From Gammaproteobacteria bacterium (GTDB lineage Bacteria > Pseudomonadota > Gammaproteobacteria > Xanthomonadales > SZUA-36): DNA of 64,000 nucleotides. The stretch covers positions 1 to 64,000 of the forward strand of contig JAJFLA010000051.1 in the NCBI GenBank assembly GCA_021772935.1, written 5' to 3'. A program made the position numbers and the translations under genes. The notes beneath the pieces were generated by a model. That model was not told where the DNA came from and did no database searches. It saw only the letters and a list, made by a program, of their open reading frames with translations. Shown piece by piece: positions 47,016 to 57,686 of the stretch (position 1 is the stretch's first letter; every line of letters starts with the position of its first letter).

Positions 47016-48851
47016 ATGACCAAGAAATCAAAGTGGCTATTTCAGGACTCGCCGGTATTGCTTCTGGTGCTGGACGAAGCACTTGGCTGTCGGGATATGA
47101 CATCTGCATGGCGCCGACTGCTTTCACCTGGTGATTCGGAAGATGGTGCCGGAGGGGTTGGTGTATCTGCGGCAGAAATATTTGATTTTGAGAACAGTCC
47201 CCAAGAGATTGATCAATTTTATGACGTGATTGCGAATGGGAACCCCATTGTGGATGTCCCGGTGGGTCTGTTGATTGCCGGTGGAACAATGCAGGCACGC
47301 TTATCGGCATGGCGGATACAGGATATTGACGACGAGTTTCCGAGTGTAATGGTCGTGGCCACTGATGTTAGTGAGTTTGATCGGGCGTATCAGGAACTGT
47401 CGCAACTCCAGACACAACATCAACTTATTCTCGACGCCGCGGGTGAAGGTATATATGGACTGGATCGCCGAGGCAACATCACGTTCAGTAACTCGGCCGC
47501 GACCGAGATTCTTGGCTGGAAAATTGAAGATGTTTATAGCCAGAGCGCCCATGGTGTACACCATCATTCACATGCTGACGGTTCAAAGTATCCGCGCGAG
47601 GAGTGTCCAATCTATGCCGCATTGAAAGACGGTGAGGTTCATCGTGTTGAAAACGAAGTATTTTGGCATGTGGACGGTTCGGCCGTTCCTGTTGAATATA
47701 TCAGCACGCCCATAAGACAGGATGGCAAACTGAATGGCGCTGTTGTTATTTTCCGGGACATATCAGCGCGAAAAGACATTGAACGACAACGTGAAGCGGC
47801 CTATGGCGAAATCAAGAGTCTGAAAGAACAACTCGAGCTGGAACGTGATTATCTTCGTGAAGAACTCAATGTAACGGCGAATTTCGGTGAGATCATCGGG
47901 AATAGCCAAGCGCTTAAGCGCACACTCGCCCAGATTGAGGCCGTTGCACAGACACCCGTCAGTGTGCTGATCCTCGGTGAGTCCGGTGTTGGCAAAGAAA
48001 TGATCGCCCGGGCAATACATACCAAGAGTGACAGGGCAGACAAACCCATGGTCAAGGTAAATTGTGCCTCGATCCCGAAAGATTTGTTTGAAAGTGAGTT
48101 TTTTGGCCATGTCCGCGGCTCGTTTACCGGTGCACACAAGGACCGGGTCGGACGCCTGCAACTGGCCGATGGTGGCACTTTGTTCCTGGATGAGGTAGGT
48201 GAGATTCCAATGTCTCAGCAAGGCAAGCTGTTACGTGCACTCCAGGAGGGTGAGTTTGAACGTGTTGGTGATGACAGAACAAGTAAGGTTGATGTACGCG
48301 TGGTTGCTGCGACCAACCGCGACTTGATGGAGGAGATCAGGGCAGGGCGTTTTCGTGAGGATCTTTACTACCGTGTCAGCGTTTTTCCGGTGGCGGTGCC
48401 GCCGCTTCGCGAGCGTATAGATGATGTGTCATTACTTGCGTTCCATTTTCTTGAACAGATTTGTCGTGACCTGGGTCGCGAACCACCACGAATGACACAG
48501 CAACAACTCAAGGTTCTAAAACAGCAAAAATGGCCCGGCAATATTCGTGAGCTGAAGAATGTGATTGAGCGAGCAGTTATATCCTCTGCCGGCGACCGCC
48601 TTCGCCTCGACCTGGTCGTGGGTGATTCAAGCTCGCAGGAACCCCAGCCTTCAGTGCCAGTAGCAAGTAGTCCGGCGGAATTTGTAACCATCACAGAATT
48701 CAAAGAACTTGAGAAGGCTAACATCACCGCTGCCCTCAAACACGCCAACTGGAAGGTATGGGGCCCCGAAGGTGCTGCTGACCTGCTGGGAATTAAACCT
48801 TCTACGCTGGCGTATCAAGTGAAGATGCTTGGAATTGTTAAGCATGGCTAG
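47016..48851 (+). CDS. Sigma-54-dependent transcriptional activator with PAS sensor
   Basis: A 611-residue enhancer-binding protein. About 1-125 is a divergent sensory region. About 130-250 is a PAS domain ([23 protein letters not shown], ending [14 protein letters not shown]). A short coiled linker leads to the AAA+ domain with Walker A GESGVGKE, the sigma-54 contact loop GSFTGA (usually GAFTGA), Walker [12 protein letters not shown] and [17 protein letters not shown] Fis-type HTH ends the protein ([21 protein letters not shown]). It lacks a receiver domain, so it probably senses a ligand or redox cue directly. GAGGAAA is the ribosome site. The divergent operon has a matching promoter. Confidence 0.92.
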   Translation: MTKKSKWLFQDSPVLLLVLDEALGCRDMTSAWRRLLSPGDSEDGAGGVGVSAAEIFDFENSPQEIDQFYDVIANGNPIVDVPVGLLIAGGTMQARLSAWRIQDIDDEFPSVMVVATDVSEFDRAYQELSQLQTQHQLILDAAGEGIYGLDRRGNITFSNSAATEILGWKIEDVYSQSAHGVHHHSHADGSKYPREECPIYAALKDGEVHRVENEVFWHVDGSAVPVEYISTPIRQDGKLNGAVVIFRDISARKDIERQREAAYGEIKSLKEQLELERDYLREELNVTANFGEIIGNSQALKRTLAQIEAVAQTPVSVLILGESGVGKEMIARAIHTKSDRADKPMVKVNCASIPKDLFESEFFGHVRGSFTGAHKDRVGRLQLADGGTLFLDEVGEIPMSQQGKLLRALQEGEFERVGDDRTSKVDVRVVAATNRDLMEEIRAGRFREDLYYRVSVFPVAVPPLRERIDDVSLLAFHFLEQICRDLGREPPRMTQQQLKVLKQQKWPGNIRELKNVIERAVISSAGDRLRLDLVVGDSSSQEPQPSVPVASSPAEFVTITEFKELEKANITAALKHANWKVWGPEGAADLLGIKPSTLAYQVKMLGIVKHG

Positions 48852-49029
48852 ACGGAAACTTAAGGCACCACTGCCGGATGGTTTCGTAGCCGACGACTAC
48901 ATTCCTGGCGGCAAGAAGCTCTTCCACCTCTCGGAAACTCAGTGAGAATCGATAGTAGAGCCAAACGGCACAGCTAATCACCGATTCAGGGAAGCGATGG
49001 CGTTTGTAAACTGAGATTTTCTTATTCAT
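48841..49029 (-). pseudogene. IS6-family transposase N-terminal remnant
   Basis: Residues KRHRFPESVISCAVWLYYRF, then SLSFREVEELLAARNVVVGYETIRQWCLKF, are the N-terminal zinc-finger/HTH part of IS6-type transposases. The frame then runs into the antisense of the last codons of the sigma-54 activator and stops at 48838. The DDE domain is lost. It marks the right edge of the island, next to glmM. Confidence 0.8.
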
Positions 49030-49141
49030 TCCGTCATTCTGAAGGCAAGAGCGTTAAGTTGACAATACCGGACAGTATTGAACCATAACCAAAACACCGG
49101 TTCCTTGGTGAATGATCCCGGTTCAGCGTAAAATGACTACC

Positions 49142-50485
49142 ATGAAGAATAAATACTTTGGAACAGACGGCATACGTGGTCGTGTGGGTGACACACCTGT
49201 GACTGCAGATTTCATGTTGCGCTTGGGTCGTGCTGCAGGGAAAGTACTGGCCGATGGAGACTCACGTTCAGTTGTTATCGGCAAAGATACCCGAATTTCA
49301 GGTTATATGTTTGAATCGGCACTGGAAGCAGGCCTGGCGGCAGCCGGAGCCAATGTTGCATTACTTGGACCAATGCCAACGCCGGCTGTAGCCTACTTGA
49401 CACGTACTTTGCACGCTTGTGCAGGAATAGTCATTAGCGCGTCGCATAACCCGTTTTATGACAATGGCATCAAGTTCTTTTCAGCCGAGGGTGAAAAATT
49501 ACCGGATGACATTGAGCAAGCCATTGAGGCAGAACTGGATAAGCCATTCTCTACGGTATCTTCCGAAAAAATGGGTAAAGCAGTCCGTATTGAAGATGCA
49601 GCGGGCCGTTATATTGAATTTTGTAAAGGAACGATACCTTTTGAAACCATGCTTCGTGGCTTAAAAATAGTCGTTGATTGTGCCAATGGCGCGACCTACC
49701 GGGTCGCTCCAGCCGTTTTGGAAGAATTGGGCGCTGAAGTTATTGCTATAGGTACTGATCCTGATGGCTTGAACATCAATGAAAGTTGTGGATCAACCTA
49801 TCCGGAGTTTGTCAGTCAGGCCGTACTTGAACATGGTGCTGACGTTGGAATTGCCCTGGACGGTGATGGTGACAGGGTGATCATGGTCGATGCCAATGGT
49901 AATGTCGTCAATGGTGATGAGTTGCTTTATATCATTGCCACAGCACGGCAGGACAGAGGTTTGCTGCAAGGTGGTGTAGTTGGAACTGTCATGAGCAACT
50001 TTGGTCTGGAGCTGGCACTTAAGGCACGCGAAATCCCGTTTACGCGAGCTCCGGTTGGTGATCGCTATGTGCATAAGGCGCTGGTCAGTCATGGCTGGAC
50101 TTTGGGTGGAGAGGCTTCCGGCCATCTTCTATGTCTGGACAGAACCAGTACTGGTGATGGAATCGTCAGTGCGCTGCAGGTTCTTGAAGTAATGGTCAGT
50201 AAGGGCAAGGGTCTCAAAGAACTGACAGCGGATGTTAAAAAACTACCGCAGACCATGATTAATGTACCTGTTAATGGCAATGTGTCTGATATTCTAAATT
50301 CAGAAACTATCAACGCGGCGGTCAAGTCCGTACGGGCTCTGTTGGGCGATACCGGACGGGTGATTCTCAGGCCCTCCGGTACCGAGCCATTGATCCGTGT
50401 GACACTTGAAGGTATGGATGCCAACCAGGTTAAGCAATTGGCCACAGAACTTGCAGAAGTTGTGCGTGCCGAATTGGTGAATTAA
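49142..50485 (+). CDS. glmM: Phosphoglucosamine mutase
   Basis: Interconverts glucosamine-6-phosphate and glucosamine-1-phosphate for UDP-GlcNAc. The 447-residue form starts [13 protein letters not shown] as in the family; ATGs at 49112 and 49133 are also open. The phosphoserine loop is [10 protein letters not shown] (Ser about 101), the metal loop is ALDGDGDRV and the C-terminal phosphate loop is [12 protein letters not shown]. In many relatives it follows folP directly; here 7.6 kb of island DNA intervenes, so it needs its own promoter. Confidence 0.96.
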   Translation: MKNKYFGTDGIRGRVGDTPVTADFMLRLGRAAGKVLADGDSRSVVIGKDTRISGYMFESALEAGLAAAGANVALLGPMPTPAVAYLTRTLHACAGIVISASHNPFYDNGIKFFSAEGEKLPDDIEQAIEAELDKPFSTVSSEKMGKAVRIEDAAGRYIEFCKGTIPFETMLRGLKIVVDCANGATYRVAPAVLEELGAEVIAIGTDPDGLNINESCGSTYPEFVSQAVLEHGADVGIALDGDGDRVIMVDANGNVVNGDELLYIIATARQDRGLLQGGVVGTVMSNFGLELALKAREIPFTRAPVGDRYVHKALVSHGWTLGGEASGHLLCLDRTSTGDGIVSALQVLEVMVSKGKGLKELTADVKKLPQTMINVPVNGNVSDILNSETINAAVKSVRALLGDTGRVILRPSGTEPLIRVTLEGMDANQVKQLATELAEVVRAELVN

Positions 50486-50608
50486 TTTCTACGAAGCAGT
50501 CATAACATTCTTCTCGACCCCAGAACACAGAGTCATGCAGATGCATGCCCAGTATAGTGTCAGAGAGAGAGTCTTTCTGACGCCCCTACGGGCTTGGGCA
50601 CCGTATAC

Positions 50609-51043
50609 CTAATCACCCTTATCAAGTATTATTCGCCAGTTTCCGGAAGCATCAAGCTGCCAGATGGAAGTGAATGTGCCTATCAGCTTGTTCTCAGGGT
50701 CATGCACTGGGCCGGTACTCAATGCGAGAGTCCCTGAATCAAACACGACAACGCGTTGAGGCTCCCAAGAGAACGGAGCGCCTAGTGTCTCATAATAGCG
50801 TTTCCACCAATCGGCAATTTGCTTCTTACCGCGCAACGGCGTAGCACCTGAGAGGAAAACGGCCTCATCAGACAGGAACGATGTGAACGCACTATGGTCA
50901 CGATCAGCCATTGTCTTGGCAAACGCCAATTCTATATCGGTCACTTGTTGCCGAAGTTGTGCCCTGTCCGGCTTTTCTTGAGGCGTTGTGCAACCCATAA
51001 CTAGTACTATGCAAGCGAATATCACCGGTTTTAAGTCAGACAT
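50609..51043 (-). CDS. DUF4440/SnoaL-like lipoprotein
   Basis: A 144-residue NTF2-fold protein with a lipoprotein signal (FACIVLVMGC; lipid-modified Cys at about 18). The body shows IELAFAKTMADRDHSAFTSFL, RGKKQIADWWKRYYE and a C-terminal TFTSIWQLDASGNWRIILDKGD, the DUF4440 pattern. The function is unknown. It stands alone, leftward, between glmM and a broken nitroreductase gene. Confidence 0.8.
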   Translation of the reverse strand: MSDLKPVIFACIVLVMGCTTPQEKPDRAQLRQQVTDIELAFAKTMADRDHSAFTSFLSDEAVFLSGATPLRGKKQIADWWKRYYETLGAPFSWEPQRVVVFDSGTLALSTGPVHDPENKLIGTFTSIWQLDASGNWRIILDKGD

Positions 51044-51208
51044 AAGAATCCTCCATTTAAATGAACCCCGACATCTACGAAGTTAAAGCCGGAAGTTATG
51101 CCGACAATATAATCGGTTCCGAAATACCTGTGTGTGGCAAATCATTCGTTCCAGCTTGTCCACTATGCAGGCTATCGAATCATTGACGAATTACATGTAA
51201 TCAGGCTC

Positions 51209-51490
51209 CTAATCCTTGAAAGTAGTGATCTTGTCCAAAGATTCCTTGTGGATGACCGGAACCGTGGCATTATCAGCTGGGTAACCCGCCACGATAATCA
51301 TGAAAGCACGTTCCTCTTTCGGGCGTTCCAGCACTTTATTAAGAAATATCATCGGGTTGGGTGTGTGGATCAGTGTCGCCAGCCCGGCCCAATGCAATGC
51401 TGTTAGTAAGAAACCACAGGAAATGCCGACAGATTCGGTCGTGTAGTAGTTCTTAAACCGACTGACTCGCGCATTTCTTGCCCAGTTTTT
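51209..51490 (-). pseudogene. Nitroreductase-family C-terminal remnant
   Basis: The frame downstream of a TGA at 51491-51493 reads KNYYTTESVGISCGFLLTALH, then WAGLATLIHTPNPMIFLNKVL and IIVAGYPADNATVP, the last third of an FMN nitroreductase. No start codon belongs to it and the FMN-binding N-terminal part is missing. It directly follows kbl, so it is a decayed leftover of a former neighbour. Confidence 0.75.
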
Positions 51491-51525
51491 TCAGTTGAAT
51501 AGGAATGGTTCGAATGGCCAGACAG

Positions 51526-52710
51526 TCATAACAATACTTTCAGCTCATTACCAACCTTGACAAAAGCCTCAACCGCACGGTCTAAATGGTGTTTTTCATG
51601 AGCAGCTGAAATCTGCACACGTATGCGCGCTTCGCCTTTGGGCACTACCGGAAAGAAAAAGCCGATGACGTAGATACCCTCATCCAGCAAGCGGGCCGCA
51701 AATTTCTGTGCCAACGGCGCACCGTACAACATGACTGGTACGATAGGGTGTGTTCCTTGTTTGATGTCGAAACCGGCCGCTTCCATCTTTTCTCGGAAGT
51801 ACCGGGTGTTGCTCTCCAATTTGTCTCTCAACGTGGTTGAGCCCGACAACATTTCAAATACTTTGATGGAAGCCGCAACCAGTGGTGGCGGTAGTGTGTT
51901 AGAAAACAAGTATGGTCGTGAGCGCTGGCGCAAAAGATCAATAATTTCTTGACGACCGCTGGTAAAACCGCCGGAACCACCACCGAGGGCCTTGCCGAGT
52001 GTTGAGGTGAATACGTCTATTTTTTCCATAACACCGTGGTGTTCGGCCGAACCACGGCCAGTTTTACCCATAAAGCCCGTAGCATGACTGTCGTCCACCA
52101 TCACCAGAGCGTCATAGCGTTCGGCCAGTGTCGTGATTTCATCCAGCCTGGCGATGTAACCATCCATGCTGAAGGCACCGTCGGTAGCGATCAAACGGCT
52201 TCGACAGCCCTGAGTATCCTGAAGAGCCTTTTCCAGGGCCTGCATGTCACTGTTAGGGTAGCGGTGCCGTTGTGCTTTACACAAACGGATGCCGTCGATG
52301 ATTGACGCGTGATTCAGTGCATCTGATATCACCGCATCTTCTGGTCCGAGAATGGTTTCGAACAGGCCGCCGTTGGCGTCGAAACAGGAGGTGTAAAGAA
52401 TAGTGTCGTCGGTACCAAAAAACTCTGAAATAGTCCTCTCAAGCCGCTTATGTAAATCCTGTGTGCCGCAGATGAAGCGTACTGAAGCAAGCCCGAAACC
52501 ATGTTCGTCAAGCGCCCTATGTGTAGCGGCTATGACCTCCGGGTTATCGGCTAAACCAAGGTAATTATTGGCGCAGAAATTAAGTACTTCCTCGCCACTT
52601 TGAACTTTGATCTCCACGCTTTGTGGGGTCGTGATGACGCGTTCAGTTTTATACAGGCCGGCAGCGCGGATTTTTTCCAGTGTTTTTTTCAGATGATCCA
52701 GCGAAACCAT
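51526..52710 (-). CDS. kbl: 2-amino-3-ketobutyrate CoA ligase
   Basis: A PLP enzyme that cleaves 2-amino-3-ketobutyrate with CoA to glycine and acetyl-CoA. The 394 residues contain the alpha-oxoamine synthase hallmarks: [33 protein letters not shown] and the PLP Lys in [12 protein letters not shown]. The start [14 protein letters not shown] has AGGAAT upstream. It lies ten bases after tdh; together they form the threonine-to-glycine route. Confidence 0.96.
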   Translation of the reverse strand: MVSLDHLKKTLEKIRAAGLYKTERVITTPQSVEIKVQSGEEVLNFCANNYLGLADNPEVIAATHRALDEHGFGLASVRFICGTQDLHKRLERTISEFFGTDDTILYTSCFDANGGLFETILGPEDAVISDALNHASIIDGIRLCKAQRHRYPNSDMQALEKALQDTQGCRSRLIATDGAFSMDGYIARLDEITTLAERYDALVMVDDSHATGFMGKTGRGSAEHHGVMEKIDVFTSTLGKALGGGSGGFTSGRQEIIDLLRQRSRPYLFSNTLPPPLVAASIKVFEMLSGSTTLRDKLESNTRYFREKMEAAGFDIKQGTHPIVPVMLYGAPLAQKFAARLLDEGIYVIGFFFPVVPKGEARIRVQISAAHEKHHLDRAVEAFVKVGNELKVLL

Positions 52711-52720
52711 AAAGTATTCC

Positions 52721-53764
52721 TCAGATAGTACCGGTCCAGTCACAGACCACTTTTCCACTCTTGCCAGTGCGCATGAGCTGGAAACCAGTCTCATATTCAT
52801 CGATGGGTATATGATGTGTCAGCGCCTTGTGCAAGGGAAAGCCTGTCAGCACCATCTGGGTCATTTTGTACCATGTTTCATACATACGGCGACCGTAAAT
52901 ACCATGAATTTCAAGGCCTTTAAATATGATCTGGTCCCAGTCTGCACCAGTCCCGCTCGGCAACAGGCCCAATAAAGCAACTTGTCCGCCGTTGAACATG
53001 TGGTGTAACAGATCATTGAATGCAGCTGGTTGCCCGGACATTTCCATACCAATATCAAAGCCTTCAATATTTAGTTCTTCAACCACATCAGCGATTGACT
53101 CGCGTGTTACGTTGATGGTGCGGGTCGCACCCATGGAGGCCGCCAGGTTCAGGCGGTAGTCATTCACATCGGTAATGACCACGTGGCGGGCGCCTACGTG
53201 TTTGCAAATCCCGGCTGCAATGATGCCGATGGGCCCTGCACCAGTTATCAAAACGTCTTCGCCAACCAGGTCAAACTGTAGAGCACAGTGGGCCGCGTTG
53301 CCGAATGGATCAAAAAAGGCAGCCAGTTCCGGGGCGATTTCGTCTGGAATCGGCCACAGGTTGGTTGCTGGAACGACAATATACTCAGCAAAAGCACCAT
53401 TACGATTGACACCGATGCCAATAGTATTTGGGCACAAATGACGTTTGCCCGCACGACAGTTTCGACAATGGCCACATATGATATGGCCTTCTGCCGATAC
53501 CCGGTCGCCTATTTTGTAGCCGGTTACACCATGACCCAGTTCGACTATCCGGCCGACGAATTCATGACCAATGACCAGACCAGGTTGGATTGTTCTTTGT
53601 GCCCATTCATCCCAGTTATAAATATGTACATCGGTTCCGCAGATAGCCGTTTTTTCAACTTTGATCAACACTTCATTGGTACCAGCTTGCGGGATGGTCA
53701 CATCTTCCATCCAGATACCTTGTGCGGCTTCTCGTTTAACCAGTGCATGCATGGTTTGGGACAT
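52721..53764 (-). CDS. tdh: L-threonine 3-dehydrogenase
   Basis: A zinc alcohol-dehydrogenase-type enzyme that oxidises threonine to 2-amino-3-ketobutyrate. In 347 residues: catalytic zinc region [21 protein letters not shown], structural zinc Cys cluster [15 protein letters not shown] and the NAD motif [15 protein letters not shown] precedes the ATG. First gene of the tdh-kbl pair. Confidence 0.96.
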   Translation of the reverse strand: MSQTMHALVKREAAQGIWMEDVTIPQAGTNEVLIKVEKTAICGTDVHIYNWDEWAQRTIQPGLVIGHEFVGRIVELGHGVTGYKIGDRVSAEGHIICGHCRNCRAGKRHLCPNTIGIGVNRNGAFAEYIVVPATNLWPIPDEIAPELAAFFDPFGNAAHCALQFDLVGEDVLITGAGPIGIIAAGICKHVGARHVVITDVNDYRLNLAASMGATRTINVTRESIADVVEELNIEGFDIGMEMSGQPAAFNDLLHHMFNGGQVALLGLLPSGTGADWDQIIFKGLEIHGIYGRRMYETWYKMTQMVLTGFPLHKALTHHIPIDEYETGFQLMRTGKSGKVVCDWTGTI

Positions 53765-53829
53765 GATTGCTCCTGTAATGATAGGGCGAGGTGAACGGTC
53801 GAATTATACTGGAGAGTGCGTCAGCTTGC

Positions 53830-54579
53830 TCATTTACGACCGGCCAAATCTGCCGCAATCGTTGGCAATACTTCGGCGGCTGTTGTTTGCAGGCTAAAGT
53901 GCGCTTTTGAACTCAAAGCAGTGGGGTTTGGGTTTATTTCAATGACAATGGCGCCCGAATCGAGAGCAATGAAGGGTAGGGATGCGGCAGGTTGAACTAA
54001 CGTTGACGTGCCAATTGAGAAGCACACATCACAACTTAAAGCCTCTGCAGTAGCGCGTTTCATGCTGCCAGCAGGCAGTTCTTCGCCAAACCAGACGACA
54101 GCTGGTCTGGCCAGTCCTTGCGGGTGATGTGGCGAACGCGGCGGTCGTCCGGGCTCGGTCCTGATCCATCTATCATCAATCTGCTGACCGGTTTCACTGC
54201 ATATTGAAAGCATGATGTTGCCATGCAGTTCGATAACTTCGGTTGAGCCTGCAAGTTGGTGCAGACTATCCACGTTTTGTGTCACCAGCAGGAGGGTTTC
54301 AAAATACTGCTCCATTTCGACCAAGGCAAAGTGTCCGGCATGGGGGCTGACATGGCGGATCTTGTTGCGCCGTTCGGTATACCAGTCCCATACAAGCTGT
54401 GGGTGGGCGCGAAAGGCTTCGGGTGTTGCCAGATCCTCCGCCCGAAATTTTTCCCACAAGCCGGTCTGGGCATCACGAAATGTCGGAACACCACTTTCGG
54501 CAGACATTCCTGCACCGGTCAGCATTAACACCTTTTCGGCATTTTTCAGTGCCGCCATCAGGCCGCTGGGTAATTCCAT
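53830..54579 (-). CDS. Sir2-family NAD-dependent protein deacylase, atypical zinc site
   Basis: A 249-residue sirtuin. The NAD motif is LTGAGMSAESGVPTFRD, TQNVDSLHQLAGS and ELHGN provide the active-site Asn and His, and WYTERR supplies the Tyr/Arg pair associated with class III deacylases acting on succinyl and malonyl lysine. The zinc module, normally four Cys, has only one here (SICSETGQ); the second CxxC is replaced by a Pro/His-rich PRSPHHPQG before VVWFGEELP. It may fold without zinc. ATG at 54579 has GAGG upstream; 54594 is possible. Confidence 0.88.
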   Translation of the reverse strand: MELPSGLMAALKNAEKVLMLTGAGMSAESGVPTFRDAQTGLWEKFRAEDLATPEAFRAHPQLVWDWYTERRNKIRHVSPHAGHFALVEMEQYFETLLLVTQNVDSLHQLAGSTEVIELHGNIMLSICSETGQQIDDRWIRTEPGRPPRSPHHPQGLARPAVVWFGEELPAGSMKRATAEALSCDVCFSIGTSTLVQPAASLPFIALDSGAIVIEINPNPTALSSKAHFSLQTTAAEVLPTIAADLAGRK

Positions 54580-54755
54580 TACATTGGACCTCATTTTCAG
54601 TTGTTGGGGATATGGCTAAGTGTTGATTCTGAGTGTATTCTATCGGGTTCTGCGTATCTCTTTAGCTACAATTTGGCTCATGTTGGTGTTTAAGCTGCCA
54701 GAGCAGGTGGAATAAATACATTATCGGTAAAGGTTTGACTAATGGCACAGCTCAG

Positions 54756-56108
54756 ATGAAAGGTAAGCTCTATATCAAGACACACGGTTGTCAGATGAAC
54801 GAGTACGACTCCGACAAAATGGCGGATGTACTGGCGGCTTCGCATGGCTTGGAATTGACCGATTCCGAGATCGATGCCGATGTGATATTGGTTAACACCT
54901 GCTCGATTCGTGAAAAGGCTCAGGAAAAGGTGTTTTCACAATTGGGTCGCTGGAAGAAGCTGAAATCCGATGGTCGTAAAGTTGTCATCGGCGTGGGTGG
55001 TTGTGTTGCAAGTCAGGAGGGTGATGCCATTATCAAACGCGCACCATTTGTTGATCTGGTTTTTGGACCACAGACATTGCACCGACTGCCGGAAATGATC
55101 GATTCAGTTCGAAGTACAGGCAAACATGCCGTAGATATTTCATTTCCGGAAATAGAAAAGTTCGATAATCTGCCGGCAGCTGGTGCCAAAGGCCCTGGTG
55201 CATTTGTATCCATCATGGAAGGCTGCTCCAAGTACTGTACTTTCTGCGTCGTACCTTATACGCGGGGGGAAGAAGTCAGCCGCCCCCTGGATGATGTGGT
55301 GGCTGAGTGTGCCGGTCTTGCACAACAGGATGTGAAAGAAATTAACCTGCTGGGGCAAAATGTAAATTCATATGACGGTGAGTTGCATGAAGGTGGCAGG
55401 GCAGATCTGGCTTTGCTGATTCACTACGTGGCCGCCATAGACGGTATTGAAAGAATCCGTTTCACCACCTCACACCCGGTGGACTTTTCCACCAGCCTGA
55501 TTGAGGCATTTGGTGAAGTTCCCAAACTGGCGAACTACGTTCATCTGCCCGTACAAAGTGGTTCCGACCGCGTTCTGGCAATGATGAAGCGTGGCCATAC
55601 TATTCTTGAATACAAACAGAAAATTCGTCGTTTACGAGAGCAGCGACCCGATATCAGCCTGTCCTCCGATTTTATTGTGGGCTTCCCCGGTGAAACCGAG
55701 GCTGATTTTGAGGCCACGATGAAACTGATCGTTGAGATGAATTTTGATCAAAGTTTCAGCTTCATCTATAGCGCCCGCCCCGGCACCCCAGCAGCATCGT
55801 TGCCCGATAACACGGCCATGGAAGTCAAAAAGGAACGCCTTTCCCGCTTGCAGGCATTGATAAATAAACAGGCGTTTCAAATCAGTCATGATATGGTCGG
55901 CGGTGTGCAGCGCATACTGGTTGGGGGTTTTAGCAAAAAGGATCCCAAACAACTTGCCGGACGTACGGAAAACAACCGGGTGGTGAATTTTGACGGCCAC
56001 CGGCGCCTGATTGGGCAGTTTGTGGATGTGACCATTACCGAGGCACTTAGCAATTCGTTGCGCGCCCGCATCGTTGCCATTGATGCCCATTCGACTGCTG
56101 TGGCCTGA
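54756..56108 (+). CDS. miaB: tRNA-2-methylthio-N6-dimethylallyladenosine synthase
   Basis: A radical-SAM methylthiotransferase that completes ms2i6A37 in tRNAs reading UNN codons. The 450 residues contain the N-terminal cluster Cys ([26 protein letters not shown]), the radical-SAM [15 protein letters not shown] and the TRAM domain at the C terminus. A TTG at 54735 opens the frame, but [19 protein letters not shown] matches the family start. First gene of miaB-ybeZ-ybeY-corC. Confidence 0.96.
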   Translation: MKGKLYIKTHGCQMNEYDSDKMADVLAASHGLELTDSEIDADVILVNTCSIREKAQEKVFSQLGRWKKLKSDGRKVVIGVGGCVASQEGDAIIKRAPFVDLVFGPQTLHRLPEMIDSVRSTGKHAVDISFPEIEKFDNLPAAGAKGPGAFVSIMEGCSKYCTFCVVPYTRGEEVSRPLDDVVAECAGLAQQDVKEINLLGQNVNSYDGELHEGGRADLALLIHYVAAIDGIERIRFTTSHPVDFSTSLIEAFGEVPKLANYVHLPVQSGSDRVLAMMKRGHTILEYKQKIRRLREQRPDISLSSDFIVGFPGETEADFEATMKLIVEMNFDQSFSFIYSARPGTPAASLPDNTAMEVKKERLSRLQALINKQAFQISHDMVGGVQRILVGGFSKKDPKQLAGRTENNRVVNFDGHRRLIGQFVDVTITEALSNSLRARIVAIDAHSTAVA

Positions 56109-56115
56109 TGTTGTT

Positions 56116-57099
56116 ATGAGCCAAAGATTGAATCTGGAACTGGAACCCGCTGATACCGAGCGCTTGGCCAACTTGTGTGGCCAGTTTGACCAACATCTGA
56201 AACAAATGGAAAGCCGTCTGCAGGTGGATATTTTTTGCCGGGGTAATCTGTTTACGGTACAAGGTGAGCAACGTCAAGCCCGTGCGGCCAGGCGATTGTT
56301 GAAGCAGTTGTACCAACTTTCCGAAACAGAAATGCTGACACCCGAGCTAATTAATCTACACCTACAGGATTCCGGAATGGCTGAAATTGCGGATGCAGAT
56401 AACAGCGAAGTTCAGGCTGACGATATCACCATCATCACAAAACGTGGTGCCATCCGCGGTCGTGGGCCCAATCAAAAACGTTATTTGCACAACATCAATC
56501 AACATGCGGTCAATTTTGGGATCGGACCCGCAGGCACAGGTAAAACCTACCTGGCTGTTGCCAGTGCCGTGGCAGCCCTGCAGGCGGATCAGGTCCAACG
56601 GATCGTGTTGGTCAGACCGGCAGTGGAGGCGGGTGAACGGCTTGGTTTTCTACCGGGCGACCTGGCGCAAAAAGTTGACCCCTATTTACGCCCTTTGTAT
56701 GACGCACTCTACGAAATGCTTGGTTTTGATCATGTGACAAGACTGATCGACCGGAATGTCATTGAGGTTGCGCCGTTGGCTTTCATGCGTGGCCGCACGC
56801 TGAATGACGCGTTTGTTATTCTTGATGAGGCGCAAAACACAACGACCGAGCAAATGAAAATGTTCCTGACCCGCGCCGGTTTTGGCTCAACCGCAGTCAT
56901 CACCGGTGATGTTACGCAGATCGACTTACCAAAACATCAGCTCTCGGGTTTGAAGCAAGCCGCAAAAATTCTGAAGCACGTCGATGGTATCAGCTTCAGT
57001 TCTTTCAGCGCAAAGGACGTGGTCAGGCACCCGATGGTACAGCGCATCGTACAGGCATATGACAAGGCCGGTTTGGACGACAGTGTTGATGCAGACTGA
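56116..57099 (+). CDS. ybeZ: PhoH-like ATPase YbeZ
   Basis: A 327-residue PhoH family ATPase, thought to assist YbeY in rRNA processing. It has an N-terminal KH-like domain (about 1-110), Walker A GPAGTGKT with the following LAVASAVAAL, VRPAVEAGERLGFLPGD and Walker B FVILDEAQNTT. It starts seven bases after miaB and overlaps ybeY. Confidence 0.95.
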   Translation: MSQRLNLELEPADTERLANLCGQFDQHLKQMESRLQVDIFCRGNLFTVQGEQRQARAARRLLKQLYQLSETEMLTPELINLHLQDSGMAEIADADNSEVQADDITIITKRGAIRGRGPNQKRYLHNINQHAVNFGIGPAGTGKTYLAVASAVAALQADQVQRIVLVRPAVEAGERLGFLPGDLAQKVDPYLRPLYDALYEMLGFDHVTRLIDRNVIEVAPLAFMRGRTLNDAFVILDEAQNTTTEQMKMFLTRAGFGSTAVITGDVTQIDLPKHQLSGLKQAAKILKHVDGISFSSFSAKDVVRHPMVQRIVQAYDKAGLDDSVDAD

Positions 57100-57559
57100 G
57101 CTTGAAATCCAGCGTGTTTCAGCAGCGGCAGATATACCTGACAATGAGCAGTTTCAGGTTTGGGTTGATGCGGTACTTTATGGAAAAGCCAATCAATACA
57201 CGGTAACGATTCGGGTTGTCGACGAGTGCGAAGCACAACGATATAACCGGACCTACCGCAACAGGGATTACGCCACCAATGTTCTGTCCTTTGCGGCTGA
57301 ACTGCCAGAGGGGCTGCCGGCAGAAATCAAGCAATCTGAACTTGGGGACCTGCTGATTTGCGCAACGGTGGTGCGGCGGGAGGCGTCTGAGCTGCAGCGG
57401 GCGGAAATAGATCATTGGGCACATCTGACCATTCACGGTATTTTCCACCTGCTTGGATACGACCATGAGAAGGCCGACGAGGCAAGTATCATGGAATCAT
57501 TGGAGACGAGTATTCTGGCGAAACTGGGCATATCCGATCCTTACCGGGACATTGCATGA
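57089..57559 (+). CDS. ybeY: Endoribonuclease YbeY
   Basis: A 156-residue single-strand RNase needed for 16S rRNA 3' maturation and 70S quality control. The zinc motif is HGIFHLLGYDH, preceded by the strand TNVLSFAAELPEGLP and LGDLLICATVV. The Met at 57089 (MQTELEIQRVSAAADIP) gives an 11-base overlap with ybeZ; the longer frame upstream is ybeZ antiphase. Confidence 0.94.
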   Translation: MQTELEIQRVSAAADIPDNEQFQVWVDAVLYGKANQYTVTIRVVDECEAQRYNRTYRNRDYATNVLSFAAELPEGLPAEIKQSELGDLLICATVVRREASELQRAEIDHWAHLTIHGIFHLLGYDHEKADEASIMESLETSILAKLGISDPYRDIA

Positions 57560-57686
57560 CAAAGTTTAAGATAGTTAATGCTGAAATAATGACAGGCTTC
57601 TGGTAAAACATGGTTTACAGGGCGAGCAACCCTGTTGATAACCGGGCGCAATGGGCGCCGTCAAAGGGTCACAGGCCCTGATAAAT

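Noticed and set aside
49057-49080. TTGACA at the IS6 edge as an outward promoter for glmM
   Set aside because: No acceptable -10 hexamer at 16-18 bases; the nearby CAATAC/GTATTG pair may simply be IS end sequence.
51060-51185. 41-codon rightward frame (MNPDIYEV...)
   Set aside because: Short, no ribosome site, no recognisable fold; the region is more easily read as intergenic.
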